The notes below the pieces were generated by a model. It was not told where the DNA came from, did not search any database, and saw only the letters and a list, made by a program, of their open reading frames with translations. A stretch of DNA of 64,000 nt from Cellulosimicrobium cellulans (GTDB taxonomy: Bacteria; Actinomycetota; Actinomycetes; Actinomycetales; Cellulomonadaceae): positions 4,340,001-4,404,000 of the forward strand of contig NZ_JAFBCN010000001.1 of NCBI RefSeq assembly GCF_016907755.1, given 5' to 3'. Within the stretch, counting starts at the first letter, position 1. Each line of letters begins with the position of its first letter. Shown in pieces: positions 7,837 through 16,356 of this stretch. The position numbers and the translations under genes are program-made.

Positions 7837-8871
7837 ATGCGCGTGGTGGTCGTCGGGGCGAGCGGGAACGTCGGCACCGCGCTGCTGCGCCGGCTCGCGG
7901 TCGAGCCCGTCGTGACGTCCGTCGTCGCGGTCGCGCGCCACGTGCCGCGCGCCGACGGGTCGAGCACCGTGCGGTTCCCCCACGACACCGCGACGTGGCG
8001 CTACGCCGACGTCGCCGCGACGGACGCCGCCGAGCGGCTCGGCACCGCGTTCGCCGGGGCCGACGTCGTCGTCCACCTCGCGTGGGCGGACCGGGGCGGC
8101 CACGGACGCCGCCGGGCGAACGTCGAGGGCGCGCGCGCCGTCGTCACGGCCGCGCGGCAGGCCGGCGTCGCCCACCTCGTCGTCGCGTCCTCGGTCGCGG
8201 CCTACTCCCCCGCCCCCTACGCGGGCGACGCGCGGGACGCCCCCGTCTCCGAGGGCTGGCCGGTCCGGGGTGCCTCCGGCGCGCCGCACGCAGAGGACAA
8301 GGCCGCCGTCGAGGCCCTGCTCGACGGCGTCGACCGCACCGGCGGGATCGTCGTCTCGCGCGTGCGGTCACCCCTCGTCCTCCAGCGCGACGCCGCGTCC
8401 CAGATCGCCCGGGACCTGCTCGGGCCCCTCGCCACGCGCGCGCTGCGACGGAGCCCGCTGGCGTCCGTCCGCGTCCCCGAGGGCCTGCGGTTCCAGGTGG
8501 TCCACGCCGACGACCTCGCCGAGGCCTACGCCTGGATCGTCGTGGGACGTCACCCGGGGCCGTTCAACGTCGCCCACCCCACGGTGCTCGGGCCCCAGGA
8601 CGTCGCGGACGTCGTCGCCGACGGCCACCTGGAGCAGGTGCCCTACGGGTCGGTGCGGACGGCGGTCGTCCTGGGCCGCGCAGCACGCCTCGTGCCGGTC
8701 GGCGCAGACTGGCTCGACCTCACGATGCGGGTCCCGGTCCTCGACACGCGGCTCGCGCACGAGCTGCTGCGCTGGACGCCCGCGCACGGCGCGAAGGACA
8801 CCCTGGCGGAGCTGGTCGACGGCGTCCGTGCGGGCGCCGGGACGTCGTCGCCCCCGCTCCTGCCCCGCTGA
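7837..8871 (+). CDS. NAD-dependent epimerase/dehydratase (extended SDR)
   Basis: The protein is 344 aa, with ATG preceded by GGGAGGAAGCGC. The N-terminal Rossmann motif is VVVGASGNVG (GxxGxxG). VVHLAWADRGGHGRRRANVEG and LVVASSVAAY follow the extended-SDR layout. The catalytic YxxxK position is not clean (PHAEDKAAVEALL), so the Tyr appears missing and activity as a standard epimerase is doubtful. The nearest style is atypical NAD(P)-binding SDR proteins of actinobacteria. It is followed by a strong hairpin and a convergent OsmC gene, so it is probably monocistronic. Confidence 0.82.
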   Translation: MRVVVVGASGNVGTALLRRLAVEPVVTSVVAVARHVPRADGSSTVRFPHDTATWRYADVAATDAAERLGTAFAGADVVVHLAWADRGGHGRRRANVEGARAVVTAARQAGVAHLVVASSVAAYSPAPYAGDARDAPVSEGWPVRGASGAPHAEDKAAVEALLDGVDRTGGIVVSRVRSPLVLQRDAASQIARDLLGPLATRALRRSPLASVRVPEGLRFQVVHADDLAEAYAWIVVGRHPGPFNVAHPTVLGPQDVADVVADGHLEQVPYGSVRTAVVLGRAARLVPVGADWLDLTMRVPVLDTRLAHELLRWTPAHGAKDTLAELVDGVRAGAGTSSPPLLPR

Positions 8872-8907
8872 CCCGCCGCGGCGTCGGTCGACCGCACCCG
8901 GACTCCA

Positions 8908-8964
8908 CCGAGCACGACGTGAGGGTCGCTGTCCCACGGACAACGACCCTCACGTCGTGCTCGG
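8908..8964. terminator. Bidirectional hairpin terminator, 21-bp perfect stem
   Basis: The arms at 8908-8928 and 8944-8964 are perfectly complementary (CCGAGCACGAC... / ...GTCGTGCTCGG). The 15-nt loop contains a further TGTCC/GGACA pairing. It lies between the convergent stops at 8871 and 8981. The outer 11 bp of the stem are shared with the hairpin at 32936-32994, while the inner stem differs with compensating changes. Confidence 0.8.
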
Positions 8965-8980
8965 CGCGATCGTGCGCGCG

Positions 8981-9424
8981 TCAGCTCTCGAGAGCCGCGT
9001 CCAGCGTGATCGTCGGGACGCCCGCGAGCGCCTTCGACACGGGGCACGTCGCCTTGGCCGTCTCGGCCGCCTGCTGGAACCCGGCCGCGTCGATGCCCTC
9101 GACCTCGCCCCGGACCGTGAGCGCGATCGTCGGGATCTGGAAGCCGCCCGCGGGGTCCGGCGCGAGCGTGACCTCGGCCGTCACCTCGAGCGAGACGGGC
9201 GTCGCGCCGGCCTCGGCGAGCACGGCCGAGAACTGCATGGCGTAGCACGACGAGTGGGCGGCGGCGATGAGCTCCTCGGGGCTCGTGACGCCGCCCGCGT
9301 CGTCCGCGGCGCGACGCGGGAACGAGACGTCGTACGTGCCGACCTTCGAGCTCGACAGCTCGACCTGGCCCTGACCGTCCTGCAGTCCACCGTTCCAGGC
9401 GGTACGAGCGATACGCGTGGGCAT
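8981..9424 (-). CDS. OsmC family peroxiredoxin
   Basis: The protein is 147 aa, the usual OsmC length. MPTRIARTAWNGGLQDGQG is the family start. Two reactive cysteines are visible in the standard contexts, HSSCYAMQFSAVL and TCPVSKAL, with GVTSPEELIAAAHSSC before the first. It reduces organic hydroperoxides in the cytoplasm, using thiol or lipoyl donors. ATG at 9424 is preceded on its strand by GAAGGAGATCTCGC, a clear ribosome binding site. It is monocistronic, ending against the shared hairpin at 8908-8964. No regulator is adjacent. Confidence 0.95.
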   Translation of the reverse strand: MPTRIARTAWNGGLQDGQGQVELSSSKVGTYDVSFPRRAADDAGGVTSPEELIAAAHSSCYAMQFSAVLAEAGATPVSLEVTAEVTLAPDPAGGFQIPTIALTVRGEVEGIDAAGFQQAAETAKATCPVSKALAGVPTITLDAALES

Positions 9425-9531
9425 GCGAGATCTCCTTCGACATCGGGGTGCCCGGGAGGGACCGGGCTCGTCCCGACCGTAACGCCCCGACGGCCCGTCT
9501 GCCCCCGAGCGCGGTGCACGTCACAGTGCCG

Positions 9532-9585
9532 CGAGATCGGCGGTCGCGGTCGAGATCAGCGGTCGCAGTCGCCGATCTCGACCGC
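9532..9585. other. Two mutually exclusive hairpins upstream of pnuC
   Basis: CGAGATCGGCG (9532-9542) can pair with 9570-9580. GCGGTCGAGATC (9546-9557) can pair with 9574-9585. The two stems share most of their right arm, so only one can form at a time. The element ends about 60 nt before the -10 box TAGAGT (9646-9651) of pnuC. As drawn it would therefore sit upstream of that promoter unless another start site exists. Confidence 0.5.
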
Positions 9586-9659
9586 AGGCGCTGAAGTCAC
9601 GGTGCGCTCGCACGAGCGTCGCCCGGGCTCTCGCCGCCGCGCCCGTAGAGTGTGCGCCC

Positions 9660-10301
9660 GTGAGCGTCGAGGAGATCCTGGGGTTCGTCACGGGGGCCGC
9701 GTGCGTGTGGCTCGCGGTGCGGCAGAACGTGTGGACGTTCCCCGTCGGGCTGGCCAACAACGTCGTGTTCCTCGTGCTGTTCACGGGCGCAGGCCTGTAC
9801 GCGAACGCGGGCCTGCAGGTCGTGTACCTCGTGCTCGGCGCGCTCGGCTGGTACTGGTGGCTGCGCGGCGGCACCGACCGGGGACGGCTCGTCGTGCACC
9901 GCACGCCGCGCGCGGCGTGGGTGGTCGGGCTCGTGGCCGCCACGGCGACGACGGCCGCGCTCGTCGCCGTCCTCACGACCTGGACCGACTCCGCGGTGCC
10001 GTTCTGGGACGCGCTGACGACGTCGTCGAGCCTGCTCGCGCAGACGATGCTCGGGCGCAAGTGGATCGGCAACTGGTGGGTGTGGATCGCCACGGACGTC
10101 GTGCTCGTCGGGCTGTACGCGAGCCAGGGCCTGTGGCTCACCGCCGCGCTCTACGTCGGGTTCGTCGCGCTGTGCGTGCAGGGCCTGCGCGAGTGGTCGG
10201 CGGCCCGGCGCGACCCCGGCGCCGAGGCGGCCGCGGGCACGGCGGACCCGCGAGCCGTCGGCCCGGCCCCCGTGCCCGACGACGCGGAGCCGGCCCGGTG
10301 A
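9660..10301 (+). CDS. pnuC: PnuC-type nicotinamide nucleoside transporter
   Basis: The protein is 213 aa. GTG at 9660 lies 8 nt after TAGAGT, suggesting a leaderless transcript. About seven membrane helices are visible. Hallmarks of PnuC are WTFPVGLANNVVFLVLF near the N-terminus, LGALGWYWWLRGG in the middle, and the WIGNWWVWIATDV segment. It carries nicotinamide riboside (or a related precursor) by facilitated diffusion into the cytoplasm, where the next gene product can trap it. The stop overlaps the GTG of that gene (GTGA at 10298-10301), so the two are coupled. Confidence 0.94.
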   Translation: MSVEEILGFVTGAACVWLAVRQNVWTFPVGLANNVVFLVLFTGAGLYANAGLQVVYLVLGALGWYWWLRGGTDRGRLVVHRTPRAAWVVGLVAATATTAALVAVLTTWTDSAVPFWDALTTSSSLLAQTMLGRKWIGNWWVWIATDVVLVGLYASQGLWLTAALYVGFVALCVQGLREWSAARRDPGAEAAAGTADPRAVGPAPVPDDAEPAR

Positions 10302-11425
10302 CGCGGCTCGCCCACGGCCTCGTCATCGGCAAGTTCTACCCGCCGCACGCGGGCCACGTGCACCTGGTCCGCTCCGCGCTCGCGCGCTGCGAGCGCGTCA
10401 CCGTCCAGGTGCTCGCCTCGACGAGCGAGTCGATCCCCGCCGAGACCCGGGCGGCGTGGCTGCGCGCCGAGGTGCCCGGCGCCCGCGTGGTGCACGGGCT
10501 CGACGACGCTCCCGTCGACTACGCCGACCCGCACGCGTGGGACGAGCACGTCAAGGTCATGCGCTCCCTCCTCGACCCCGACGACCCGCCGGTCGACGCG
10601 GTGCTCACCTCCGACCGGTACGGCGTCGAGCTCGCCCGGCGGTTCGACGCGACGTGGGTCCAGGTGGACCCGGACCGCCGCCACCTGCCCGTGTCCGGGT
10701 CCGCCGTCCGCGCCGACCCCGCGGCGCACTGGTGGGCGCTGCCCGCGCCGGTCCGCTCCTGGTACGTGCGGCGCGTCGTCGTCCTCGGTGCCGAGTCCAC
10801 GGGCTCGACGACGCTCGCGACCGACCTCGCCGCCCACCTCGGGCTCGACCCCGTGCTGGAGTTCGGGCGCGAGTGGTCCGAGGTCCGGCCCGGCGGCCTC
10901 GCCGCGCCGTGGCACACCGCCGAGTTCGACCTCGTCGCGCGCGAGCAGGCCCGGCGCGAGGACGCCGCCGCCGCGGTGTCGCCCGTCCCGCTCGTCGTGT
11001 GCGACACCGACGTGCTCGCCACGACGCTGTGGCACGAGCGCTACGTGGGCCACCGCTCCCCCACCGTCGAGTCGCTCGCCGCCGCCCGGCGCCCCGACCT
11101 CTACGTCCTGACCGGCGACGAGATCCCGTTCGTCCAGGACGGCCTGCGCGACGGCGAGCACGTGCGCCACGCGATGCAGGACCGGTTCCGCGAGGTCCTC
11201 GCCGCGACCGGCCCGCGCCTCGACGACCCGGCCGACGTCGTGCGGCACCTCGGCCCCGCCGAGCTGCCGACGCCGGACGGCGCCCACCCGGGCGTCCCGT
11301 GGTTCGAGGTGCGCGGCGACCGGGCGAGCCGGCTCGCCCAGGCCCTGGCCGCCGTCGGGCCGCTGCTCGCCACCCCGCGCCACGTCGCCGACCCGCTCCC
11401 CCAGGCCGGCACCGACGCCTTCTGA
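10298..11425 (+). CDS. nadR: NadR-like bifunctional NMN adenylyltransferase / NR kinase
   Basis: The protein is 375 aa. The N-terminal nucleotidyltransferase domain has GKFYPPHAGH (11-20) and the VSGSAVR motif (132-138), both used in adenylyl transfer to NMN. The C-terminal half is kinase-like: VVLGAESTGSTTLATDL (from about 161) lies at the P-loop, followed by EFGREW and VVCDTDVLATTLW, as in NadR ribosylnicotinamide kinase domains. The usual P-loop lysine is Ser170. No N-terminal HTH is present, so it is not a repressor like the enteric protein. Together with PnuC it forms a nicotinamide riboside salvage route to NAD. The GTG start is translationally coupled to pnuC. Confidence 0.9.
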   Translation: MTRLAHGLVIGKFYPPHAGHVHLVRSALARCERVTVQVLASTSESIPAETRAAWLRAEVPGARVVHGLDDAPVDYADPHAWDEHVKVMRSLLDPDDPPVDAVLTSDRYGVELARRFDATWVQVDPDRRHLPVSGSAVRADPAAHWWALPAPVRSWYVRRVVVLGAESTGSTTLATDLAAHLGLDPVLEFGREWSEVRPGGLAAPWHTAEFDLVAREQARREDAAAAVSPVPLVVCDTDVLATTLWHERYVGHRSPTVESLAAARRPDLYVLTGDEIPFVQDGLRDGEHVRHAMQDRFREVLAATGPRLDDPADVVRHLGPAELPTPDGAHPGVPWFEVRGDRASRLAQALAAVGPLLATPRHVADPLPQAGTDAF

Positions 11426-11507
11426 TCCCCGGGCCCGCTCCGGCGAGCCCCGCGGACCTGGCACGTACGTCCCCACGACCCGCGCACGACGGTGGCAGGA
11501 TCGGCCC

Positions 11508-13115
11508 GTGACCGATCTCGAGCACGTGTCCTCCGCGCCGACCCGGCCGCAGCCCGCGGGGCGGGCCGACGGGCGCGACCCGTTCGCCCTGGGCGTCGAC
11601 GACCTGTTCGGCACGCCCGTCACCGGAGCCGGCTCCGACGACGGCGCGGCCCGGGGCGGGCTGCCGCTCGACGAGAAGCTGCGCCAGGCGTACTTCTGGG
11701 TCGTCAACCACGCGATCATCAGCCCGCACTACGACGTCGAGTTCGCGGCGCCCGGCGCGCGGGAGACGAGCTTCCGGCTCGGCGACTCGAAGGCGCTGCT
11801 CACGCTGCCGAGCGACCAGTCGTACTCGAGCTTCGTGCTGCTGCCGCTCCTGACGTTCGCCGTGCGGGGGCGGTGCCTCATGATCGGCGGCCCGGGGCGC
11901 GGGAAGACCGCGAGCGCCGTCCTCATGGGCGTCCTGGCGGGCTACCCCGTGCGCGACGTGCGCCGCGCGATGCAGCACGGGCACCCGCAGCTCACCGTGT
12001 CGGACCTGTTCGGCACGCCGCTGCCCAAGGACCTGGTGCAGGCGGACAGCCTCGCGGACGTGGACGTCGCGTGGCGGTCGTGGCTGGGCATGCGCGTGAA
12101 GATCGTCGACGAGTACAACCGCATCCCGACACGCACGCAGTCGGCGCTGCTCACCGTGCTCGCGGACGGGTACGTCGAGGTCTACGACCAGGTGTACGAG
12201 ACGGGCGACGCCGCCTGGTACCTCACGGCGAACGACGACGCGGGCGGCGGCACGTACCAGGTCGTGGACGCGCTGCGGGACCGCATCGACGTCGTCGTGC
12301 ACGCGCTGCCGTTCAACAACCGCTTCCTGGGCGACCTCGTGGCCCGGGCGGAGCGGCGCGTGCGGCCGGAGGAGAACGTGCCCCCGGAGATCGTGTTCGA
12401 CGCCGCCGAGCACGACGCGCTGCACGCCGCGATCCTCGCCGTCCCGTTCCCGGAGCCGGTGCGCCGACGCCTCGAGTTCTTCGCGAGCCAGCTCGAGGTG
12501 CTGGAGCGCGCGGGGTGGCAGTTCGAGTACCGGACGAAGGACACGGCGCGCGTCGCGGGCGTCGACCCGCACCTCGTGGCGACGGCGGACACGGGCCGCG
12601 ACCGCCTGGGCGACGTGGGCGCGCAGACGCTCAACGGCCTGTCGGTGCGCGCCCTGCAGTCGCTCGTCGCGTACGCGAAGGCGATGGCGTACTTCCGCGG
12701 GGACGCCGAGGTGGAGCTCGCCGACCTGCGCGCCGTGCTCCCGTTCGTCCTGCACGACAAGCTGCTCCCGGACCTGCAGTCGGCCCCGTTCGACGACCGC
12801 GAGCGCGAGCCCCTGCGCTCGGACCGCGTGTCGTGGATCCGCGACCTCTTCGACACGGCGTGCCGGCAGTACGACGCCGCGGGCCTCGACGACCAGGACG
12901 ACGTGGGGGCGGTCCTCGCGGACGTCGCGGCGGGGTTCGAGGGGCTGCCCGAGGCGGAGGTGCTGCGCCGGCTCGCCCGGATCGAGCACGTGCTCGCGTC
13001 GTGGGAGCAGCACGCCAAGCTGCACGGCCACGTGTACGAGGACGCGCTCGCGCTCAAGTACGCCCACCAGCGGTACACGAACTACCTCACCTGGCTGCGC
13101 TGGAGCGGCGCGTGA
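11508..13115 (+). CDS. MoxR-type AAA+ ATPase, first gene of five-gene operon
   Basis: The protein is 535 aa. GTG at 11508 is 6 nt downstream of CAGGAT, so it is probably leaderless. The P-loop is GGPGRGKT (about 127-134) and Walker B is VKIVDEYNR (about 197-205). QSALLTVLADGYVEVYDQVYE and DALRDRIDVVVHALPFNN fit MoxR/RavA-like sensor and arginine-finger regions. It is longer than a basic MoxR (about 330 aa), with an extra C-terminal helical part. MoxR ATPases act as chaperones with a vWA partner, as in RavA-ViaA or NorQ-NorD; a vWA protein is encoded two genes on. The stop overlaps the next GTG (13112). Confidence 0.9.
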   Translation: MTDLEHVSSAPTRPQPAGRADGRDPFALGVDDLFGTPVTGAGSDDGAARGGLPLDEKLRQAYFWVVNHAIISPHYDVEFAAPGARETSFRLGDSKALLTLPSDQSYSSFVLLPLLTFAVRGRCLMIGGPGRGKTASAVLMGVLAGYPVRDVRRAMQHGHPQLTVSDLFGTPLPKDLVQADSLADVDVAWRSWLGMRVKIVDEYNRIPTRTQSALLTVLADGYVEVYDQVYETGDAAWYLTANDDAGGGTYQVVDALRDRIDVVVHALPFNNRFLGDLVARAERRVRPEENVPPEIVFDAAEHDALHAAILAVPFPEPVRRRLEFFASQLEVLERAGWQFEYRTKDTARVAGVDPHLVATADTGRDRLGDVGAQTLNGLSVRALQSLVAYAKAMAYFRGDAEVELADLRAVLPFVLHDKLLPDLQSAPFDDREREPLRSDRVSWIRDLFDTACRQYDAAGLDDQDDVGAVLADVAAGFEGLPEAEVLRRLARIEHVLASWEQHAKLHGHVYEDALALKYAHQRYTNYLTWLRWSGA

Positions 13116-14371
13116 CGCTGCCCGACGGCGTGCGGTCGCCGTCGGCCGGGGACGCGGCCCCCGCGGCTCCTTCGCCCTTCGCCGCCCGCGCGCTCGCCGA
13201 ACGGGAGCGGTACGACGCCGTCCTCGCGCGGGCCCTCGCGCACGGCGCGGACCGCGACGGCCTGGCCGACGCGGTGCGGGAGGTGGCCGCGGCCGCGGAC
13301 CCGCTCGCCCGGCAGCTCGGTGCCGACGCGTTCGCGGCGACGTGCGACGCGCTCGTCGACGCGCTCGCGCGGCTCGCCGCCGCGCGTCGCTGGCGTCCCG
13401 GCGCACCGGAGCGGCGCGCGCTCCTCGACGTCGTCCCGCGGCTCGCGCCGTGGCTCGCCCTCGCCCCTGCGGTCACGGTCGCGGCGGTCGTCGACGCCGC
13501 ACGGGCCGTCGGGGGCGGTCCGGGTGCGCGCGGGGACGTGACGGCGTGGGCGGCGCGCGTGGTCGACGCCGCCGCCGCGGGGGGCCGCAGCCCGGCGAGC
13601 GTCGGCCCGGGACCCTCCGCGGCGGACCTGGTCCGGGGCGCGGTGCTCGTCGCGGCGTGGCGCAGCGGGCTCGTGCGCTACCGGGACGCGGCGCTCGACG
13701 CCGCGCGGTCGCTCCCGGAGCAGGTCGCGCGGGCCGCGCTGTCGCTCCCCGGGTCCGGGGCGGATGGGAGAGCCGACGCCGCGGACCTGCGGGCCGTGCT
13801 CGACCGCCACGCCGCGGACCCGTGGTGGTGGCCCGCCGTCGGCCAGGGCGTCGAGCCCGCCGGGACGCGGTGGGTCCGGCTGCCGGGCGCTCCCGGGCCC
13901 GCCGAGGTCCTGGGGCGCTTCGGAGGCTTCCGCGGATTCGGCGGGCCGTGGCTGTCGCCCGCGCTCGTCGTCGGCGCCGACGCGCGCCGCCCCGGCCTGC
14001 GCTGGGTGCTGCTCTCCGCCGGCGACGGCCCGCCGACCGCGGTGGACACCGCCGTGGGCGCCGCCGCCGTCGGCGACGAGACGGTCGAGTGGACGCTCGT
14101 CGCCGACGTCCACGGCGCGTTCGTCGCGCGCGCCCCGGGTGCGGGTGACCACGCCACCGGCACGGTCACCCCGCCGGGGACCGACGTCGACGACCAGAGC
14201 CTGCACGGGTCGGACCACGGTCCCGCCGGCCGACGCGCGGCCGACCCGGCCCCCGACGTCGCCCTGACGGACGTCAGCGGCGCCGCGGTGGCCGAGACGC
14301 CGTCGGGCCGGCTCGCCCTGCTGAGCCGGACGGGCTCCTACGACGTCCTCCTCGTGCGGTGGCCCCGGTGA
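13112..14371 (+). CDS. Unknown protein of MoxR-vWA operon
   Basis: The protein is 419 aa, with GTG at 13112 overlapping the MoxR stop by 4 nt and its own stop overlapping the next GTG. I do not recognise the family. The first 240 residues are Ala-rich and helical. From about 225 the protein becomes Trp/Gly-rich and strand-like (DPWWWPAVGQGVEP, GRFGGFRGFGGPWLSPALVV, RWVLLSAGDGPPT, VEWTLVADVHGAFVAR), which could be a small beta domain. The end, RLALLSRTGSYDVLLVRW, also looks like a beta strand pair. Beta-propeller-like third components are known in some MoxR-vWA ternary systems; whether this is one needs a structure prediction. Confidence 0.75.
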   Translation: MTLPDGVRSPSAGDAAPAAPSPFAARALAERERYDAVLARALAHGADRDGLADAVREVAAAADPLARQLGADAFAATCDALVDALARLAAARRWRPGAPERRALLDVVPRLAPWLALAPAVTVAAVVDAARAVGGGPGARGDVTAWAARVVDAAAAGGRSPASVGPGPSAADLVRGAVLVAAWRSGLVRYRDAALDAARSLPEQVARAALSLPGSGADGRADAADLRAVLDRHAADPWWWPAVGQGVEPAGTRWVRLPGAPGPAEVLGRFGGFRGFGGPWLSPALVVGADARRPGLRWVLLSAGDGPPTAVDTAVGAAAVGDETVEWTLVADVHGAFVARAPGAGDHATGTVTPPGTDVDDQSLHGSDHGPAGRRAADPAPDVALTDVSGAAVAETPSGRLALLSRTGSYDVLLVRWPR

Positions 14372-16356
14372 GCGCGCCGACGCCGGAACCCGTCGGGGCA
14401 CTGCCCGACGAGCGGCCTCGCGCCGACCTCGGGGCGCTGCGCCAGCGGTGGCAGGCCGCGTGGCCCGAGGCGCTCGCGGCCTGGGGGCGGTTCACGCGCC
14501 TCGGCGCCCCGACGCTGCACGGCCCCGCCACGGTCCCGGAGGGGGTCGGGTCGTTCGCGTGGTTCTCGACGACGCGCGTGAGCGTGCACGTGAACCTCGC
14601 CGAGGTCGTGGAGCTGGGGATCGAGGACCACGCGGTCGCGGTCCTCGCGCACGAGGTGGGGCACCACGTGCTCTCCCCCGGCGACCTCACGACGAGCGCG
14701 CTCCTCGTCGCGCGCACGCGCGCCGGGCTCGTGGACCAGGACCAGCTCGCGCCGCTCACCGCGAACCTGTGGAGCGACCTGCTCGTCAACGACCGGCTGC
14801 AGCGCCGCGCCGGGATCGACCTCGCCGGGCTGTGGCGCGCGCTCGGGCCGGGGACGAGCGTGGTCATGCAGACCGTGCTGCGCGCGGACGAGATCCTCTG
14901 GGGCCTGCCGCGCGGCGACCTCACCGCGTCCGACGTCCCGGTGGCCGAGCGCGAGGCGACGCTCGTGGCGCGCCTCGTGCGCGCCTACGCCGACGACCCC
15001 GTCGGCGGCGCCGCGGGGTTCGCCGCGCTGCTGCGCACGCTGCTCGCGACCGAGGCGGGGACGCTGGCCACCGCGCAGGACCCCCGCCGCCAGGCCCGGC
15101 CCGGGCGCGGCGACCGCGAGGTCCGCCGGCGGCACCTGCAGCGGCGGCGGTCCACGCTGCCCCAGGTGGTGTGCGGTCAGGACGAGGTGGCCGGGGCGGT
15201 GCCCGGCGGGCTCGCGACCGACCCGCGCGCCGTCGAGCCGGTGCGCCACCCCGCGCTCGACCCGCGCGTGGTCGGGGACCTCGGGCTGGGCGCGGCCGAC
15301 GATCCCGTGACGGACGCCGCGCCGCACGCGCCCGGGACGGACGGCGCGGGCGCCCACGACGCGAGCGGTCAGGCCCTCGCGCCGGCGGACTACGACGCGA
15401 CGCTCCGGCTGCTCGGGCTCACGACGGACGCCGCGGCGTCGGCCCGGCGCTGGTACCGCGAGCACGCCGCGCCCCTGCTCGTCCCGTTCCCCGTGCGCGA
15501 GCACGTGCGCGCCACAGAGCCGCTGCTCGGCGCGCACGAGCAGTGGGACGTGGGCGACGAGCTGGGCGAGGTGGACTGGACGGGGACGCTGCTGCGCTCC
15601 CCCGTCGTCGTGCCCGGGTTCACGACCGTGCGCCGGTCGGTCGACGAGGACACGGGCGACGAGCCCGACCGCGTCCCCGTCGACCTCGACCTCTACCTCG
15701 ACTCGTCCGGCTCGACGCCCGACCCGACGCGCCGCGTCGCGCCGATCGCGCTCGCCGGGGCCGTGCTCGCGCTCTCGGCCCTGCGCGCCGGGGCGCGCGT
15801 GCAGGCGACGACGTGGAGCGGGCCGCGGCAGGTCGCGGGCACGGACGGGTTCGTGCGCGACGAGGACCGCGTGCTCGACGCGGTCGTCGCGCACTTCGGC
15901 GGCTCGACGTCGTTCCCCGTCCCGCTCCTGGAGCGCACGCACCTCGGCGACCCGGCCACCGGCGCCCCGCCGACGCGCACGCGCCCGTGCCACGTCGCGG
16001 TCATCTCCGACGACGGCGTCGTGTCGATGTTCGACGACGTCGTCCGGATCCGGTGGGGCGCGCGCCCCGACACCGAGCTCGTGGCGCCCCACGAGGGCGC
16101 CGCGGCGCGCGCCGTCGCGGCCGCCGGGGGCGGGGGCACGCTCGTGCTGGACGTCTCGGCGAAGGGTGCCGAGACGGTGCGGGACTACGCGGTGGGCTAC
16201 CGGGTCCACGCCGTGCAGACCCAGGACGACCTCGTCGCGTTCGCCCACGCCTTCGCGCGCGAGCTGTGGGGCGCCTCGACCGGCGCCCCGGCGAGCACAC
16301 CGTCGAGGAGCACGCCAGGGAGCAGCCGACCGGAAGGAGCCCGCCGTGACCGATGA
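14368..16356 (+). CDS. Metallopeptidase-like/vWA domain protein, MoxR partner
   Basis: The protein is 662 aa from GTG 14368. The N-terminal third contains VLAHEVGHHV, with the zinc-binding HEVGH at 95-99 and helical NDRLQRRAG downstream that could give a third ligand. A basic linker (about 240-265) follows. The C-terminal third is a von Willebrand A-like domain: DLYLDSSGST provides the MIDAS DxSxS (445-449), and CHVAVISDDGV the later acidic position. This layout resembles the putative metallopeptidase plus VWA-like proteins of the DUF2201 type. It is the expected client-recognition partner of the MoxR ATPase. Whether it cleaves proteins is inference from HEVGH alone. It overlaps the next gene by 11 nt. 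Confidence 0.85.
   Translation: MSAPTPEPVGALPDERPRADLGALRQRWQAAWPEALAAWGRFTRLGAPTLHGPATVPEGVGSFAWFSTTRVSVHVNLAEVVELGIEDHAVAVLAHEVGHHVLSPGDLTTSALLVARTRAGLVDQDQLAPLTANLWSDLLVNDRLQRRAGIDLAGLWRALGPGTSVVMQTVLRADEILWGLPRGDLTASDVPVAEREATLVARLVRAYADDPVGGAAGFAALLRTLLATEAGTLATAQDPRRQARPGRGDREVRRRHLQRRRSTLPQVVCGQDEVAGAVPGGLATDPRAVEPVRHPALDPRVVGDLGLGAADDPVTDAAPHAPGTDGAGAHDASGQALAPADYDATLRLLGLTTDAAASARRWYREHAAPLLVPFPVREHVRATEPLLGAHEQWDVGDELGEVDWTGTLLRSPVVVPGFTTVRRSVDEDTGDEPDRVPVDLDLYLDSSGSTPDPTRRVAPIALAGAVLALSALRAGARVQATTWSGPRQVAGTDGFVRDEDRVLDAVVAHFGGSTSFPVPLLERTHLGDPATGAPPTRTRPCHVAVISDDGVVSMFDDVVRIRWGARPDTELVAPHEGAAARAVAAAGGGGTLVLDVSAKGAETVRDYAVGYRVHAVQTQDDLVAFAHAFARELWGASTGAPASTPSRSTPGSSRPEGARRDR

Noticed and set aside
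9425-9659. Known NAD riboswitch class before pnuC
   Set aside because: No recognisable conserved core of described NAD riboswitches; only competing stems are seen.
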